DNA from: Eubacterium sp.
Lineage (GTDB): Bacteria; Bacillota_A; Clostridia; Lachnospirales; Lachnospiraceae
Direction: 5' to 3'
NCBI GenBank assembly: GCA_024687845.1
Contig: JAILEL010000417.1
Span: 1 to 51,655, forward strand
DNA: 51,655 nt
A program made the position numbers and the translations under genes. Under the pieces are notes generated by a model. The model was not told where the DNA came from. It was given only the letters and a program-made list of their open reading frames with translations, and searched no databases. Position 1 is the stretch's first letter. Each line of letters begins with the position of its first letter. Positions 25,436 through 34,024 of this stretch are shown here, one piece after another.

Positions 25436-26539
25436 ATGTTTTTGATACATCCTTTGGTGCTTAAAATCGGTATTCCGGTTCTTCTGGCACTGACAGTTGT
25501 AATGCACATAATTCGCAGAAAAATTAAATATAAGGGTGGAATAAAAGCAGCTAATACCAGCTTTGTTAAGGAGCTTGATATTTATAAGAAAAGAAAAAAG
25601 CTCTATCTGTTTGTTAGTATTGTTCTTGAGGCATGCATTATTATCAGCATGATTGCAAGCTTTGTGCTCGTGGCAAGACCGGCAAGAAAGGAAACTGTTA
25701 ATAATGGTACCAAGAAGAGAGATATCTTTCTCTGCATGGACGTTTCCTATTCTATATATGAGCTGAATTACGAGCTGGTTGAGAATCTTGAAGGCGTCGT
25801 AGCAGGACTTGACGGAGACAGATTTGGAATATGCATATTTAACACTTCAAGTGTTCTTTATGTGCCTATGACGGATGATTATGATTTTGTCATCAGCAAG
25901 CTTGAGGAGATTAAAGAATATTTCGTGCTTCAGAAGGAATACATGGATAAGTTCTATGATCCACAGACCGGGTATATCCAGTATGATGAATCTGAGTATG
26001 CCGATTATATGGAAATGCAGGAAAAACTGGATTTTTATGATGCGGGAACTCTTGTAAATAATTATACAAAGGGTAGTTCGCTGATCGGTGAAGGACTTGC
26101 ATCCTGTATGTACAGCTTCCCAAGGCTGGAAGATGAGGATAGAACCAGAATTATCATAATGTCAACTGATAACTCTCAGGAACAGCTCATGAAACCTCTC
26201 GTAGAACTGGATGAGGCGGCTGATATATGCAAGAAGAATGACATAAAGGTATTTGGTATATTTCCAAACAGAGATAATTGGAGCGGTATGAACACTACCG
26301 ATTATGATACAGATGAGAGAGAACTCAAGAAAAGCGTTGAAAAGACAGGCGGAAAGTTCTATAAGCAGAGTGAAAGTCTTTCAGTAGATGATATCGTTGC
26401 TGACATAGAGCATGAGGAAGCTCTTGAGGTTGAAGAAGTTACTATTACGAAAATAAATGATCAGCCGAAGTGGCCTGTTATTATTTTAATGATAGCTGTT
26501 TTGATAACAATGATTATCGGATTGGTGGTTAGATTATGA
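25436..26539 (+). CDS. VWA domain membrane protein (BatA-like)
   Basis: This 367-residue protein has two N-terminal membrane helices (about residues 7-24 and 56-82), an extracytoplasmic von Willebrand A domain and a C-terminal membrane helix (WPVIILMIAVLITMIIGLVV). The metal-ion adhesion site is complete in its first loop, D102-V-S104-Y-S106, with RIIIMSTDNSQEQ as the later aspartate strand. It is the usual partner of MoxR and DUF58 in aerotolerance (Bat) type operons. It starts one base after the previous stop region and overlaps the next gene as ATGA, so translation is coupled. Substrate is unknown. Confidence 0.88.
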   Translation: MFLIHPLVLKIGIPVLLALTVVMHIIRRKIKYKGGIKAANTSFVKELDIYKKRKKLYLFVSIVLEACIIISMIASFVLVARPARKETVNNGTKKRDIFLCMDVSYSIYELNYELVENLEGVVAGLDGDRFGICIFNTSSVLYVPMTDDYDFVISKLEEIKEYFVLQKEYMDKFYDPQTGYIQYDESEYADYMEMQEKLDFYDAGTLVNNYTKGSSLIGEGLASCMYSFPRLEDEDRTRIIIMSTDNSQEQLMKPLVELDEAADICKKNDIKVFGIFPNRDNWSGMNTTDYDTDERELKKSVEKTGGKFYKQSESLSVDDIVADIEHEEALEVEEVTITKINDQPKWPVIILMIAVLITMIIGLVVRL

Positions 26540-27492
26540 TAACGAAACCTATAGTGCCAGTGTTTCTTGTGGTGATAGTGCTGGTAGTGCTTTTTGGTGC
26601 ATATTTGTTCGCTATCCTTAAAAAAGAAACTAAAATTATGTATAAGATTTTCGGTATTCTGAGAGTTGCGTTAGTTCTTATTCTTCTGTTTCTTATAAAC
26701 TTAAGAATAATGGAGAAGAAATACAATGCTACTGTTGAAATGAAGAATCTGGATGTGCTTTTCGTGGTTGATACTACGATGAGTATGTGGGCAGAGGATT
26801 ATGATGGCAAGGATACCCGCATGGAGGGTGTGCTAAAGGATACCGAGTATATAATAGATGAACTGTCAGGAAGTAATTTTGGACTTATCAGATTCGATAA
26901 CAGAGCTCAGGTTCTGTGTCCATTTACTCAGGATCATGAAACCGTAAAGGATGCATTTTCCACAATAAAAATGCCTGATAAATACTATGCCAAGGGAAGC
27001 TCCCTCAATACCTCCTATGATGAAATGAAGAAGCTGCTGGAGTCTTCGAACCAGAAAGCCGGACGACTTACTATTCTCTTCTTCATAAGTGATGGAGAGA
27101 TAACAGATGATTCATCTCTGATGTCATTTAAAGATCTGGAGCCACTGGTTGATTCAGGGGCTGTACTTGGATACGGAACTGATAACGGCGGAAGAATGCA
27201 GGGAAGTACATTTTACTATCTGACTGATCCAGAAACCGGAAAGGACGCTCTGTCGAAGATTGATGAGTCGACACTTAAAAGTCTGGCGGGAGAACTTGAT
27301 CTGGATTATATTCATATGACGAGTACGGCAAATGTAAAATATATAGTTGAATCTATAAAGAGCGGAAGCTCACTGACAGTTGAAAAGTCAGATTCTGTAA
27401 GTTATGAGGATACATATTTCATGTATGCAATACCACTTCTGATACTCATGGGAATTGAGCTGTTCATATTTATCAGACGAGGTAGACTGTAG
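26536..27492 (+). CDS. second VWA domain membrane protein (BatB-like)
   Basis: This 318-residue protein again has two N-terminal membrane segments, a VWA domain and a C-terminal helix (FMYAIPLLILMGIELFIFI). The metal site is altered slightly: D79-T-T81-M-S83 replaces DxSxS, with Thr still able to coordinate metal. LTILFFISDGEITDD supplies the later metal aspartate. It overlaps the previous gene by four bases. Two consecutive VWA proteins with one MoxR is the standard Bat layout. Confidence 0.88.
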   Translation: MITKPIVPVFLVVIVLVVLFGAYLFAILKKETKIMYKIFGILRVALVLILLFLINLRIMEKKYNATVEMKNLDVLFVVDTTMSMWAEDYDGKDTRMEGVLKDTEYIIDELSGSNFGLIRFDNRAQVLCPFTQDHETVKDAFSTIKMPDKYYAKGSSLNTSYDEMKKLLESSNQKAGRLTILFFISDGEITDDSSLMSFKDLEPLVDSGAVLGYGTDNGGRMQGSTFYYLTDPETGKDALSKIDESTLKSLAGELDLDYIHMTSTANVKYIVESIKSGSSLTVEKSDSVSYEDTYFMYAIPLLILMGIELFIFIRRGRL

Positions 27493-27509
27493 AAGAAGGG
27501 AATCTCTAA

Positions 27510-28424
27510 ATGAGCGAAACAAACAGTAAGACAACTGAAAAAGAAAACCTTCGTGAGCAGAAAAAGCTGAAAAAGATTGAGAAGCAGGAAGCGAAACGAA
27601 TGGAAAGGCTTGAGGACAGAGCCCGCATCAAAGCTGAGCGAAAAAAAGACAGAGAAGAGTTTTTCAAGATTGAAGATCCAATCGGCTTCATGCGGATAAT
27701 AAATATTCTCAGTGTAGTTCTTGTGATAATAGCACTTTTTCTTGGTATCAGATATTTGTTGAATGCTGGCTTCGTGCACAGTTATAATAATGGAAAGTAC
27801 CATATAGGAATAGAAGAATTTCTTTCAAAGCTGAATATTCCAGAAGGCTATGTTCCATATTATAATGCTGGTAATGGTTATTATCAGATAGAAGATTATG
27901 ACAGCGCTATCTCAGACTATAAGACAGCTCTGGAGTGTCATCCGACTGAGAAGAAGGAATGCGATATCAGGGTTAACCTTGCACTTGCAATGCTTCATAA
28001 GATAGATTTTGATCATATTGATACAGAAAAACAGAAGGCAAATGCTGTAAGAACTCTTCAGGCAGCAAGAAATGTGCTCTGTGAGAAGGGATGTGCTGAT
28101 CCTTATGGTACTGATGGACATGATCCGGAAGCAGAACAGCTAAAACAGGATATAGATAAAATGCTTGAGGAACTTGGCGCAGAGCCTGAGCCAGATCAGA
28201 ATCAGGATGATCAGCAGCAGGGTGGCAAAGGCAAGCAGGATGAGCAAAAACAGAAATCGAAGCGTGAGCAGCAGCTGGAGAAGGATCTTGAGAAGCAGAA
28301 AGAGAAATCAATGGAAGAAAGACGTGACGCTGATAACCAGAAGAGCATGACTGGTTCGGGAGAATCTGGTGATAACGAAGGAATAGGTGGTTCTGACAAT
28401 GAACCTAATGAGAAGAACTGGTAA
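27510..28424 (+). CDS. TPR-containing membrane protein of the MoxR operon (BatC/E-like)
   Basis: The 304-residue product begins with a very charged Lys/Glu/Arg segment (residues 1-60), then one membrane helix (about 67-87), then a tetratricopeptide unit (VPYYNAGNGYYQIEDYDSAISDYKTALECHP, residues about 112-142), and ends with a low-complexity Gln/Lys/Glu/Asp coil. TPR proteins usually close Bat operons and probably assemble the VWA proteins. AAGGGA precedes the ATG, which lies 17 bases after the BatB-like gene. Function is inferred from position. Confidence 0.8.
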   Translation: MSETNSKTTEKENLREQKKLKKIEKQEAKRMERLEDRARIKAERKKDREEFFKIEDPIGFMRIINILSVVLVIIALFLGIRYLLNAGFVHSYNNGKYHIGIEEFLSKLNIPEGYVPYYNAGNGYYQIEDYDSAISDYKTALECHPTEKKECDIRVNLALAMLHKIDFDHIDTEKQKANAVRTLQAARNVLCEKGCADPYGTDGHDPEAEQLKQDIDKMLEELGAEPEPDQNQDDQQQGGKGKQDEQKQKSKREQQLEKDLEKQKEKSMEERRDADNQKSMTGSGESGDNEGIGGSDNEPNEKNW

Positions 28425-28445
28425 TTTTTCAGAGAAAGGTTTTCT

Positions 28446-29744
28446 TTGGCAGATATGGCAAGAAAAAGAAGAAAAAATAACAATTTAAGATGGAATAAGC
28501 TGGACAATACTGCCCAGCTTTTTCCCGTTATTGCAAGAGAGGGTATGAGCAACGTATATCGTATATCTGTACTACTTAATGAGCAGATAGATGGTGAAGC
28601 ATTGCAGATCTCTCTTAATAAAGTGCTGCCACATTTTGATGTATTTAACAGTACAATGAAGGTTGGTGTGTTTTGGTATTATTTTGAGGAAAACAGAAGA
28701 CCTGCACCAAGGGTAAGGGAGGAATATACTTACCCCTGCATGTATATTAATCCATATCGTAATAAGCATTATCTTTTCAGACTTACATATTACAAGAATC
28801 GTATAAATCTCGAAGTGTTCCATGCTCTGACAGACGGAAATGGTGCGATATCATTTCTCAAAGAGATCACTTATCAGTACATTAGAATCAAACATCCGGA
28901 GCTGGAGGGCAGAGTAACTGATTCTCTTGCTTCTGAGACTTCGCTTGATATTGAAGACAGCTATCTCAGAAATTATAAAAAGAAAGAAAAGAAAACCTAT
29001 ACAACAAAAAGAGCTGTTATTATTAAGGGTGAGAAGCTGCCAATTAATCAGTTCGCAATCATTCATGGTCTGATACCGATTGCAGATATTAAGAAGGTTG
29101 CCAAATCCTACGGAGTAACTATCAATCAGTATCTTGTTGGTGTATATACATGGGCAATCTATATGGATTATCTTAGGGGAAGACCGTCGAAGAAACCAAT
29201 TACAACGGCAGTTCCCGTGAATCTCAGACCACATTTTGCCTCGGATACAAATAAGAACTTTTTTGCTGTTGTATCGGCAATATTTGAACCGGTAAATGAA
29301 AGCTACACCTTTGAAGAGGTTCTTGCCATAACCGCAGAGAGCCTGAAGAAGCAGATTACCAAGGAAAATCTCGAGAAGCTCTTCTCCTATAATGTTTCAA
29401 ATGAGATGAATCTGGTACTGAGAGCGATTCCATTATTTATTAAGAAAATAGCTATCAGACAGGTATATAATGCTTCTGCAAAGGCTAATACAACAACCAT
29501 TACGAACCTTGGAGTAATAACGGCCATGGATCCGTATAATAAATACATCGACAGATTTCAGGCAATCCTTTCGATGTCGAAAGGGCAAAACATTAAAATG
29601 ACTGTTTGCTCCTATAATGACAGTATGACACTTACATTCAGTGCCAGCATACGAGAAACAAGTATCCAGAAAGCATTTTTCAGGAAGCTTTCTGAGGATG
29701 GAATAAATGTAACATTGGAAACAAATGGAGTTTATTACGAATAA
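28446..29744 (+). CDS. condensation/alcohol acetyltransferase-like protein
   Basis: The 432-residue protein resembles the BAHD/condensation/alcohol-acetyltransferase fold: EALQISLNKVLPHFDVFNSTM in the N-terminal half and the active-site motif H126-A-L-T-D130-G, an HxxxD variant, then a second half with PITTAVPVNLRPHF and a late FSASIRETSIQKAFF. It should move an acyl group to an acceptor; neither is known. There is no signal peptide, and its start is very basic (ARKRRKNNNLR). A TTG at 28446 has AAAGG six bases before it; an ATG nine bases later has a poorer site, so the start is uncertain. It leads a trio with a zinc-ribbon membrane protein and an esterase. Confidence 0.72.
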   Translation: MADMARKRRKNNNLRWNKLDNTAQLFPVIAREGMSNVYRISVLLNEQIDGEALQISLNKVLPHFDVFNSTMKVGVFWYYFEENRRPAPRVREEYTYPCMYINPYRNKHYLFRLTYYKNRINLEVFHALTDGNGAISFLKEITYQYIRIKHPELEGRVTDSLASETSLDIEDSYLRNYKKKEKKTYTTKRAVIIKGEKLPINQFAIIHGLIPIADIKKVAKSYGVTINQYLVGVYTWAIYMDYLRGRPSKKPITTAVPVNLRPHFASDTNKNFFAVVSAIFEPVNESYTFEEVLAITAESLKKQITKENLEKLFSYNVSNEMNLVLRAIPLFIKKIAIRQVYNASAKANTTTITNLGVITAMDPYNKYIDRFQAILSMSKGQNIKMTVCSYNDSMTLTFSASIRETSIQKAFFRKLSEDGINVTLETNGVYYE

Positions 29745-29764
29745 AAACGTTTTGGGGAACAATC

Positions 29765-30571
29765 ATGGCAAAACGATGTATAAGATGCAATGTAAATATA
29801 TTAGACGATGCAATAAAATGTCCTCTCTGCAACGGAGTTCTGGAAGTTATTCCGGAAACTGGTGATATGCAAAAACATCAAGGTGAAGCCAGGACTAATG
29901 CAAAATATAAAGGTAAATCAAATAAATTAAAAAACAGTAAAGAGAATAAGTCAGACAAAGAGGCTATGGATGATTCTGATGAAATGATGGAAGAGTCCAG
30001 ATCAGTTACTTATCCGGATATTTCTCAGTCACTCAGAAAGATGCAGCTTATAATCAGAATCGCAATCTTCTCTGCTATTGTAGCTGAGGTGGCTTCGATT
30101 ATTGTGAATTATTATACATTTAATGGGGTTTACTGGTCTCTGATTGTGGGAGTAGGACTTATGTATGGCTGTATGACACTTTTTTACTCTTTTAGGGACA
30201 GAAGAGGTCTTCAGCGAATTATCCAGGTTCAGCTGATACTTTCGATAATACTTGTAATAGCCTTGGATTATATACTTGGAAGCAAAAACTGGTCATTTAA
30301 TTATGCAATACCGCTTACACTTGTTGGCGTCGACATTACAACAGTTATTTTTATGATAGTTGGAATAGATGACTGGCAAAGCTATATAATGACAGAAATT
30401 GTTATATTTTTATTCAGCATTTTCTTCCTGATCATGGGAATGTGTAATGTTTTCGGGTGGTCAATTTTTACAATTTTAACGCCCCTTATAACAGGCCTGA
30501 TTCTGCTTGGAACAGTGATGTTTGGGCAGAGGACTATTTCAACAGAACTAAAGAGAAGATTCAAGGTATAA
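29765..30571 (+). CDS. zinc-ribbon multi-pass membrane protein (DUF6320-like)
   Basis: The 268-residue protein starts with a CxxC...CxxC zinc ribbon (KRCIRCNVNILDDAIKCPLC), then a charged Lys/Glu linker to about residue 88, then about six membrane helices (IIRIAIFSAIVAEVASIIV onward), ending with a short basic tail. This form matches what I recall as DUF6320, which is found beside alcohol-acetyltransferase-like genes in Lachnospiraceae. It lies 20 bases after the acyltransferase-like gene and before an esterase-like gene, so the three probably act together at the membrane. Role unknown. Confidence 0.7.
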   Translation: MAKRCIRCNVNILDDAIKCPLCNGVLEVIPETGDMQKHQGEARTNAKYKGKSNKLKNSKENKSDKEAMDDSDEMMEESRSVTYPDISQSLRKMQLIIRIAIFSAIVAEVASIIVNYYTFNGVYWSLIVGVGLMYGCMTLFYSFRDRRGLQRIIQVQLILSIILVIALDYILGSKNWSFNYAIPLTLVGVDITTVIFMIVGIDDWQSYIMTEIVIFLFSIFFLIMGMCNVFGWSIFTILTPLITGLILLGTVMFGQRTISTELKRRFKV

Positions 30572-30626
30572 TTTAGCTTTCGTTAGGTTTCAGTAAGTTT
30601 ATTGAGAGGATGGGAGAAAAAGTATT

Positions 30627-31532
30627 ATGCCAGATGAATTAAGTCGAAAGAGCAAACTGGTAAAACAGCTGGTTGCAGATTTTAATAACAATAAGCGCCT
30701 GACATCAAAATACAGTACAAATTTTTATGGAAAAAGTGATATAGACGAAGAATTCAGCTATCCGGAGCATCTTGTACCGGAAAGAATCTCCATGGAGAAT
30801 TTTGAAATGGAGAAGCTTACCTGGGTGGATTCTGATAGTCCCTGGGTAATTCTTCATTTTCATGGTGGCGGATATGTAGGTGCTATTCGAAAGCATTATA
30901 AAAGTATGGCAGGACTTTATTCAGAGGTTGGAATGGGTGCTACAGTTCTATCAGTAGATTACCGCGTTGCGCCAGAACATCCTTTTCCTGCGGCACTTGA
31001 AGATGCTATGGCATCCTATGAGTGGCTTCTCGAAAATGGATTCCATGAGGAGCAGATTGTTGTTGCAGGAGATTCTGCAGGTGGTGGTCTGGCAATGGCA
31101 CTTTGCCATAACCTTAAATCGATGTGGCGAAAAACGCCCGCCGGAATAATTGCAATGTCACCATGGACAGATCTTACTGCGAGTGGTGAATCATATAGGG
31201 ATAATTTTGAAATTGATCCGGTATTTGGAAATGACAGATCAGAACTTATATTTAACAATCCATATATAGGAGACGCTAATCCAAGAGATCCACGTATTTC
31301 TCCTATGTTCGGTGATTTTACCGGATTTCCACCAATGCTCATTCAAGTGGGTACAGATGAAATGCTGCTCAGCGATTCAGAAACAGTGGCTGCAAAAGCT
31401 AAGGCTGCTGGAGTCAAGGTGAGATTCACCAAATATCCGGGAATGTTTCATGTTTTCCAGATGGCAGGAACCATACTTGATGAGTCCAAGAAAGCATGGG
31501 CTGAGGTGAAGAGATTTCTGGAGGAAATCTGA
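30627..31532 (+). CDS. alpha/beta hydrolase (hormone-sensitive-lipase-type esterase)
   Basis: The 301-residue protein has the HSL-family oxyanion motif H79-G-G-G82, the nucleophile elbow GDS150AGGG, a catalytic aspartate in VGTDEMLL (about residue 246) and histidine in GMFHVFQ (about residue 273). These enzymes cleave short acyl esters, often acetyl groups. No signal peptide is seen. It closes the trio with the acyltransferase-like and zinc-ribbon membrane proteins: an enzyme that could add an acyl group and one that could remove it. GAGAGGATGGGAG lies before the ATG. Confidence 0.88.
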   Translation: MPDELSRKSKLVKQLVADFNNNKRLTSKYSTNFYGKSDIDEEFSYPEHLVPERISMENFEMEKLTWVDSDSPWVILHFHGGGYVGAIRKHYKSMAGLYSEVGMGATVLSVDYRVAPEHPFPAALEDAMASYEWLLENGFHEEQIVVAGDSAGGGLAMALCHNLKSMWRKTPAGIIAMSPWTDLTASGESYRDNFEIDPVFGNDRSELIFNNPYIGDANPRDPRISPMFGDFTGFPPMLIQVGTDEMLLSDSETVAAKAKAAGVKVRFTKYPGMFHVFQMAGTILDESKKAWAEVKRFLEEI

Positions 31533-31627
31533 GCTTCAAAAGGTTTCAGATTACACAATCAAAAAAGATATATACGTGTATTACACGATTATAAAAGATA
31601 TGACAAAGAAGAGGAGATAAGATAGTT

Positions 31628-32512
31628 ATGCAGAAGTTTTATCTTGAGAATCTTAGACTTAAGGTTACAATTAATCAGCAGGGAGCAGAGCTTGTAAGCA
31701 TCCTGTCAAAGGAGAATGGCAAGGAATACATCTGGAATGCTGATGAGAAATACTGGAAGAGACATGCGCCTGTTCTTTTTCCCATAGTTGGAAGTCTGAA
31801 GGACAGTAAATTCACTATTAATGGAGTGGATTATCATATGTCTCAGCATGGCTTTGCCAGAGATCTGGATTTTAAAATGGTAAAGCAGTCTGATGGAAAG
31901 AGCATTCTTTTCAGACTTGAATACAATCAGGATACGATAAAGAGATATCCCTATAAGTTTGCCCTCGAAATCGCTTATAAGCTTGATGGCTATAAACTCG
32001 AAACAACCTGGAGAGTAATCAATCTTGATGATAAGGTGATACATTTCCAGATAGGTGGTCATCCAGCGTTTGTATGCCCACTGGATTCAAAATCAAAACA
32101 GTCAGAGTATAAGCTTAATTTTGATACAGATAAGGATCTTAAATATTCACTGCTTAGCTCAAATGGACTTATAGAATCAGAGGGAAATGTACTTAAGAAT
32201 GATGGAGGTCTGGTAGCTATTGATGAGCATATGTTCGATAAGGATGCGCTTATATTTGAAGGCTCACAGGCTAATAAGGTTACTCTGTGCAAACCAGATG
32301 GAATGTCATATGTATCAGTTATGTTTGATGCGCCGCTCTTCGGTATCTGGTCCCCTGCTGGAAAGGGAGCACCATTTATCTGCATAGAGCCATGGTATGG
32401 AAGAGCTGATCAGGAGAGCTTCTCAGGAAATATTGAGGACAGGGACTATGATAATGCCCTTGGTGTGGGAGAAACCTTTGAAGCATCATACACAATAGAG
32501 TTAACTGTGTAG
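31628..32512 (+). CDS. aldose 1-epimerase family protein (LacX-like)
   Basis: The 294-residue protein belongs to the galactose mutarotase-like fold, LacX subgroup: GAELVSILSKENGKEYIWNAD, then HAPVLFPIVG, HGFARD with the catalytic-type histidine, and GGHPAF. These enzymes interconvert sugar anomers; the LacX subgroup often acts on phosphorylated or unknown sugars. AAGAGGAGA precedes the ATG. It stands between the esterase and hup, without clear operon partners. Confidence 0.87.
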   Translation: MQKFYLENLRLKVTINQQGAELVSILSKENGKEYIWNADEKYWKRHAPVLFPIVGSLKDSKFTINGVDYHMSQHGFARDLDFKMVKQSDGKSILFRLEYNQDTIKRYPYKFALEIAYKLDGYKLETTWRVINLDDKVIHFQIGGHPAFVCPLDSKSKQSEYKLNFDTDKDLKYSLLSSNGLIESEGNVLKNDGGLVAIDEHMFDKDALIFEGSQANKVTLCKPDGMSYVSVMFDAPLFGIWSPAGKGAPFICIEPWYGRADQESFSGNIEDRDYDNALGVGETFEASYTIELTV

Positions 32513-32626
32513 CAGCATTTTCATGCTCGCATTTACATAATTATGACAAAGTGATTTACATAATTGTAAAAACGTAAAATTTCATGAAAAATATAGGGGA
32601 AATGGCTAATTTTAGCCAAAATAACC

Positions 32627-32654
32627 TTGACAAACAGGGCTAAAAAAGTATAAT
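32627..32654 (+). promoter_or_regulatory. strong promoter of hup
   Basis: TTGACA (32627-32632) and TATAAT (32649-32654) are both consensus, with a 16-base spacer, 75 bases before the HU start codon; a strong, probably constitutive promoter. Confidence 0.8.
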
Positions 32655-32729
32655 TAGATACAGCGTTTTAGTTGGGCATAACAATCTAAAATGACGAATA
32701 ATAAGTATATATTTTAGGAGGATTCCAAA

Positions 32730-33005
32730 ATGAACAAGACAGAACTTGTTGCAGCTATGGCTGAAAAATCAGGACTTACAAAGGCAGATTCAGAGAAGGC
32801 TTTAAAGGCTTTTGTTGAAGCTGTAGAAGATGCATTAAAGGCTGGAGATAAAGTACAGCTTGTAGGATTTGGTACATTTGAAGTATCAGAGAGAGCAGAG
32901 AGAACAGGACACAACCCAAGAACAAATGAGTCTATCACAATTCCTGCTTCAAAGGCTCCTAAGTTCAAGGCTGGTAAGGCTCTTAAAGATGCTATCAATG
33001 CATAA
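32730..33005 (+). CDS. hup: HU family DNA-binding protein
   Basis: This 91-residue nucleoid protein has the full HU form: MNKTELVAAMAEKSGLTKADSEKALKAF helices, the GFGTFEVSERAERTGHNPRTNESITIPA beta arm, and the C-terminal KFKAGKALKDAI. It binds and bends DNA as a dimer. AGGAGG precedes the ATG. It has a consensus promoter and its own terminator, consistent with high expression, and sits at the head of the yabO-divIC-tilS-hpt-ftsH region. Confidence 0.97.
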   Translation: MNKTELVAAMAEKSGLTKADSEKALKAFVEAVEDALKAGDKVQLVGFGTFEVSERAERTGHNPRTNESITIPASKAPKFKAGKALKDAINA

Positions 33006-33037
33006 TGAGTCTGTAAGTATATAAATGCTTGAAATAA

Positions 33038-33073
33038 AATGTCTGCTGTGTATACACAGCAGGCATTATTTTT
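33038..33073 (+). terminator. terminator after hup
   Basis: CTGCTGTGTA-TACACAGCAG forms a compact hairpin with flanking AATG/CATT pairing, followed by ATTATTTTT. Confidence 0.85.
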
Positions 33074-33137
33074 CACTTGTGTATTCTGAATCAACTGGGA
33101 ATATTATCTTTATGATGTGACTAAAAAGGGGATTATT

Positions 33138-33377
33138 ATGAGACTAGATAAATATTTAAAGGTATCAAGACTGATAAAAAGAAGAACTGTGGCAAATGAG
33201 GCTTGTGACGCAGGCAGAGTTTCAGTGAATGACAAGGTTGCCAGAGCTTCCTACGATGTGAAGGTTGGAGACGTGATTGAGATTTCTTTTGGAAATAAGT
33301 CTGTAAAGGCAAAGGTACTTAAGGTTGCTGAAAGCGTTAAGAAGGAAGAAGCAGCGGATATGTTCGAACTCATATAA
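33138..33377 (+). CDS. rqcP: RqcP (YabO), S4-domain ribosome quality control protein
   Basis: A 79-residue Hsp15-like S4 protein: [20 protein letters not shown], then [12 protein letters not shown] and [13 protein letters not shown]. In Bacillus, RqcP joins RqcH and the obstructed 50S subunit and is needed for alanine tailing. The ATG at 33138 is preferred to a GTG 21 bases earlier because AAGGGG sits six bases before it and MRLDKYLK is the usual start. It takes the normal place before divIC, but yabP and yabQ, which usually come between, are absent. Confidence 0.92.
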   Translation: MRLDKYLKVSRLIKRRTVANEACDAGRVSVNDKVARASYDVKVGDVIEISFGNKSVKAKVLKVAESVKKEEAADMFELI

Positions 33378-33382
33378 GAGTT

Positions 33383-33393
33383 AACCGTGAATA
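33383..33393. repeat. partial copy of the AACCGTGAATAGTAAC repeat end
   Basis: AACCGTGAATA, preceded by GAGTT, lies five bases after the rqcP stop and matches the right end of the 2184-2524 element. Confidence 0.6.
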
Positions 33394-33436
33394 AAAAACA
33401 TAATGTATAGATTCAGCAAGGATGTAAACTTTATAG

Positions 33437-33465
33437 TTGAAACTTATGTTAACTTTGTGTATAAT
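33437..33465 (+). promoter_or_regulatory. promoter of divIC
   Basis: TTGAAA (33437-33442) and TATAAT (33460-33465) are 17 bases apart, about 100 bases before the divIC start. Confidence 0.7.
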
Positions 33466-33566
33466 TATGAATTGGCTCTTACTGATTTGTTTATCATGTT
33501 ATGATTCTTTTAGAGAAGTGTGGTTACTAAAGTAAGACGAAGAAGAAAAGTGTGGTGTATCTGATT

Positions 33567-33881
33567 ATGAGCAAGAGACGTGTGGTACAATCGAATAAGC
33601 AGTCTGGTCTGACAGCCTTTCTTATCATGGTTGTTGTTATCACTGTTATTGTTGCATGCAGTGTAAGAAGCTTCTCATTGCATAGACAAAGTAAGGAACT
33701 TGCTATCACAGAGGTTCAGCTTGAAGAACAGCTCAATAACGAAAAGGCTCGTGCAGATGAGCTTGTTGAAAAAGAAAAGTATATGAAGACCAAGAAATAT
33801 ATCGAAGATGAAGCAAAGAATAAGCTTGGTCTTGTTAACAGAGATGAAATCGTTATAAAACCAAAGGAAGATGATAAGTAA
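33567..33881 (+). CDS. divIC: DivIC/FtsB-type septum formation initiator
   Basis: The 104-residue protein has a basic start (MSKRRVVQSNKQS), one membrane helix (about residues 14-34), a heptad coiled coil (LAITEVQLEEQLNNEKARADELVEKEKY), and a DivIC-type C-terminal segment (YIEDEAKNKLGLVNRDEIVIKP). It is expected to join FtsL and DivIB in the divisome. The start is unsure: neither the ATG at 33567 nor a GTG at 33552 has a clear ribosome site; MSKRR is the more usual beginning. It has its own promoter, and a hairpin follows the stop directly. Confidence 0.85.
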   Translation: MSKRRVVQSNKQSGLTAFLIMVVVITVIVACSVRSFSLHRQSKELAITEVQLEEQLNNEKARADELVEKEKYMKTKKYIEDEAKNKLGLVNRDEIVIKPKEDDK

Positions 33882-33917
33882 TGTCGAGTAGTGGAAGTTT
33901 TATCCTACTCGACATTT
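33881..33917 (+). terminator. terminator after divIC
   Basis: ATGTCGAGTAG pairs with CTACTCGACAT, starting at the last base of the stop codon; a short T-rich end follows (TTTCTGTT), so strength is uncertain. Confidence 0.6.
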
Positions 33918-33952
33918 CTGTTAGAAAGTGGATTTAATAATTTTTTTTAGTT

Positions 33953-33968
33953 AACCGTGAATAGTAAC
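33953..33968. repeat. exact copy of the AACCGTGAATAGTAAC repeat end
   Basis: All 16 bases match the core (the complement of GTTACTATTCACGGTT). It lies between the divIC terminator and tilS. Confidence 0.75.
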
Positions 33969-34024
33969 GCCAGATTAAATGTGAGTGGCATTAGCTTTAT
34001 CGAAAAAGAATCCGGGTAATATAT

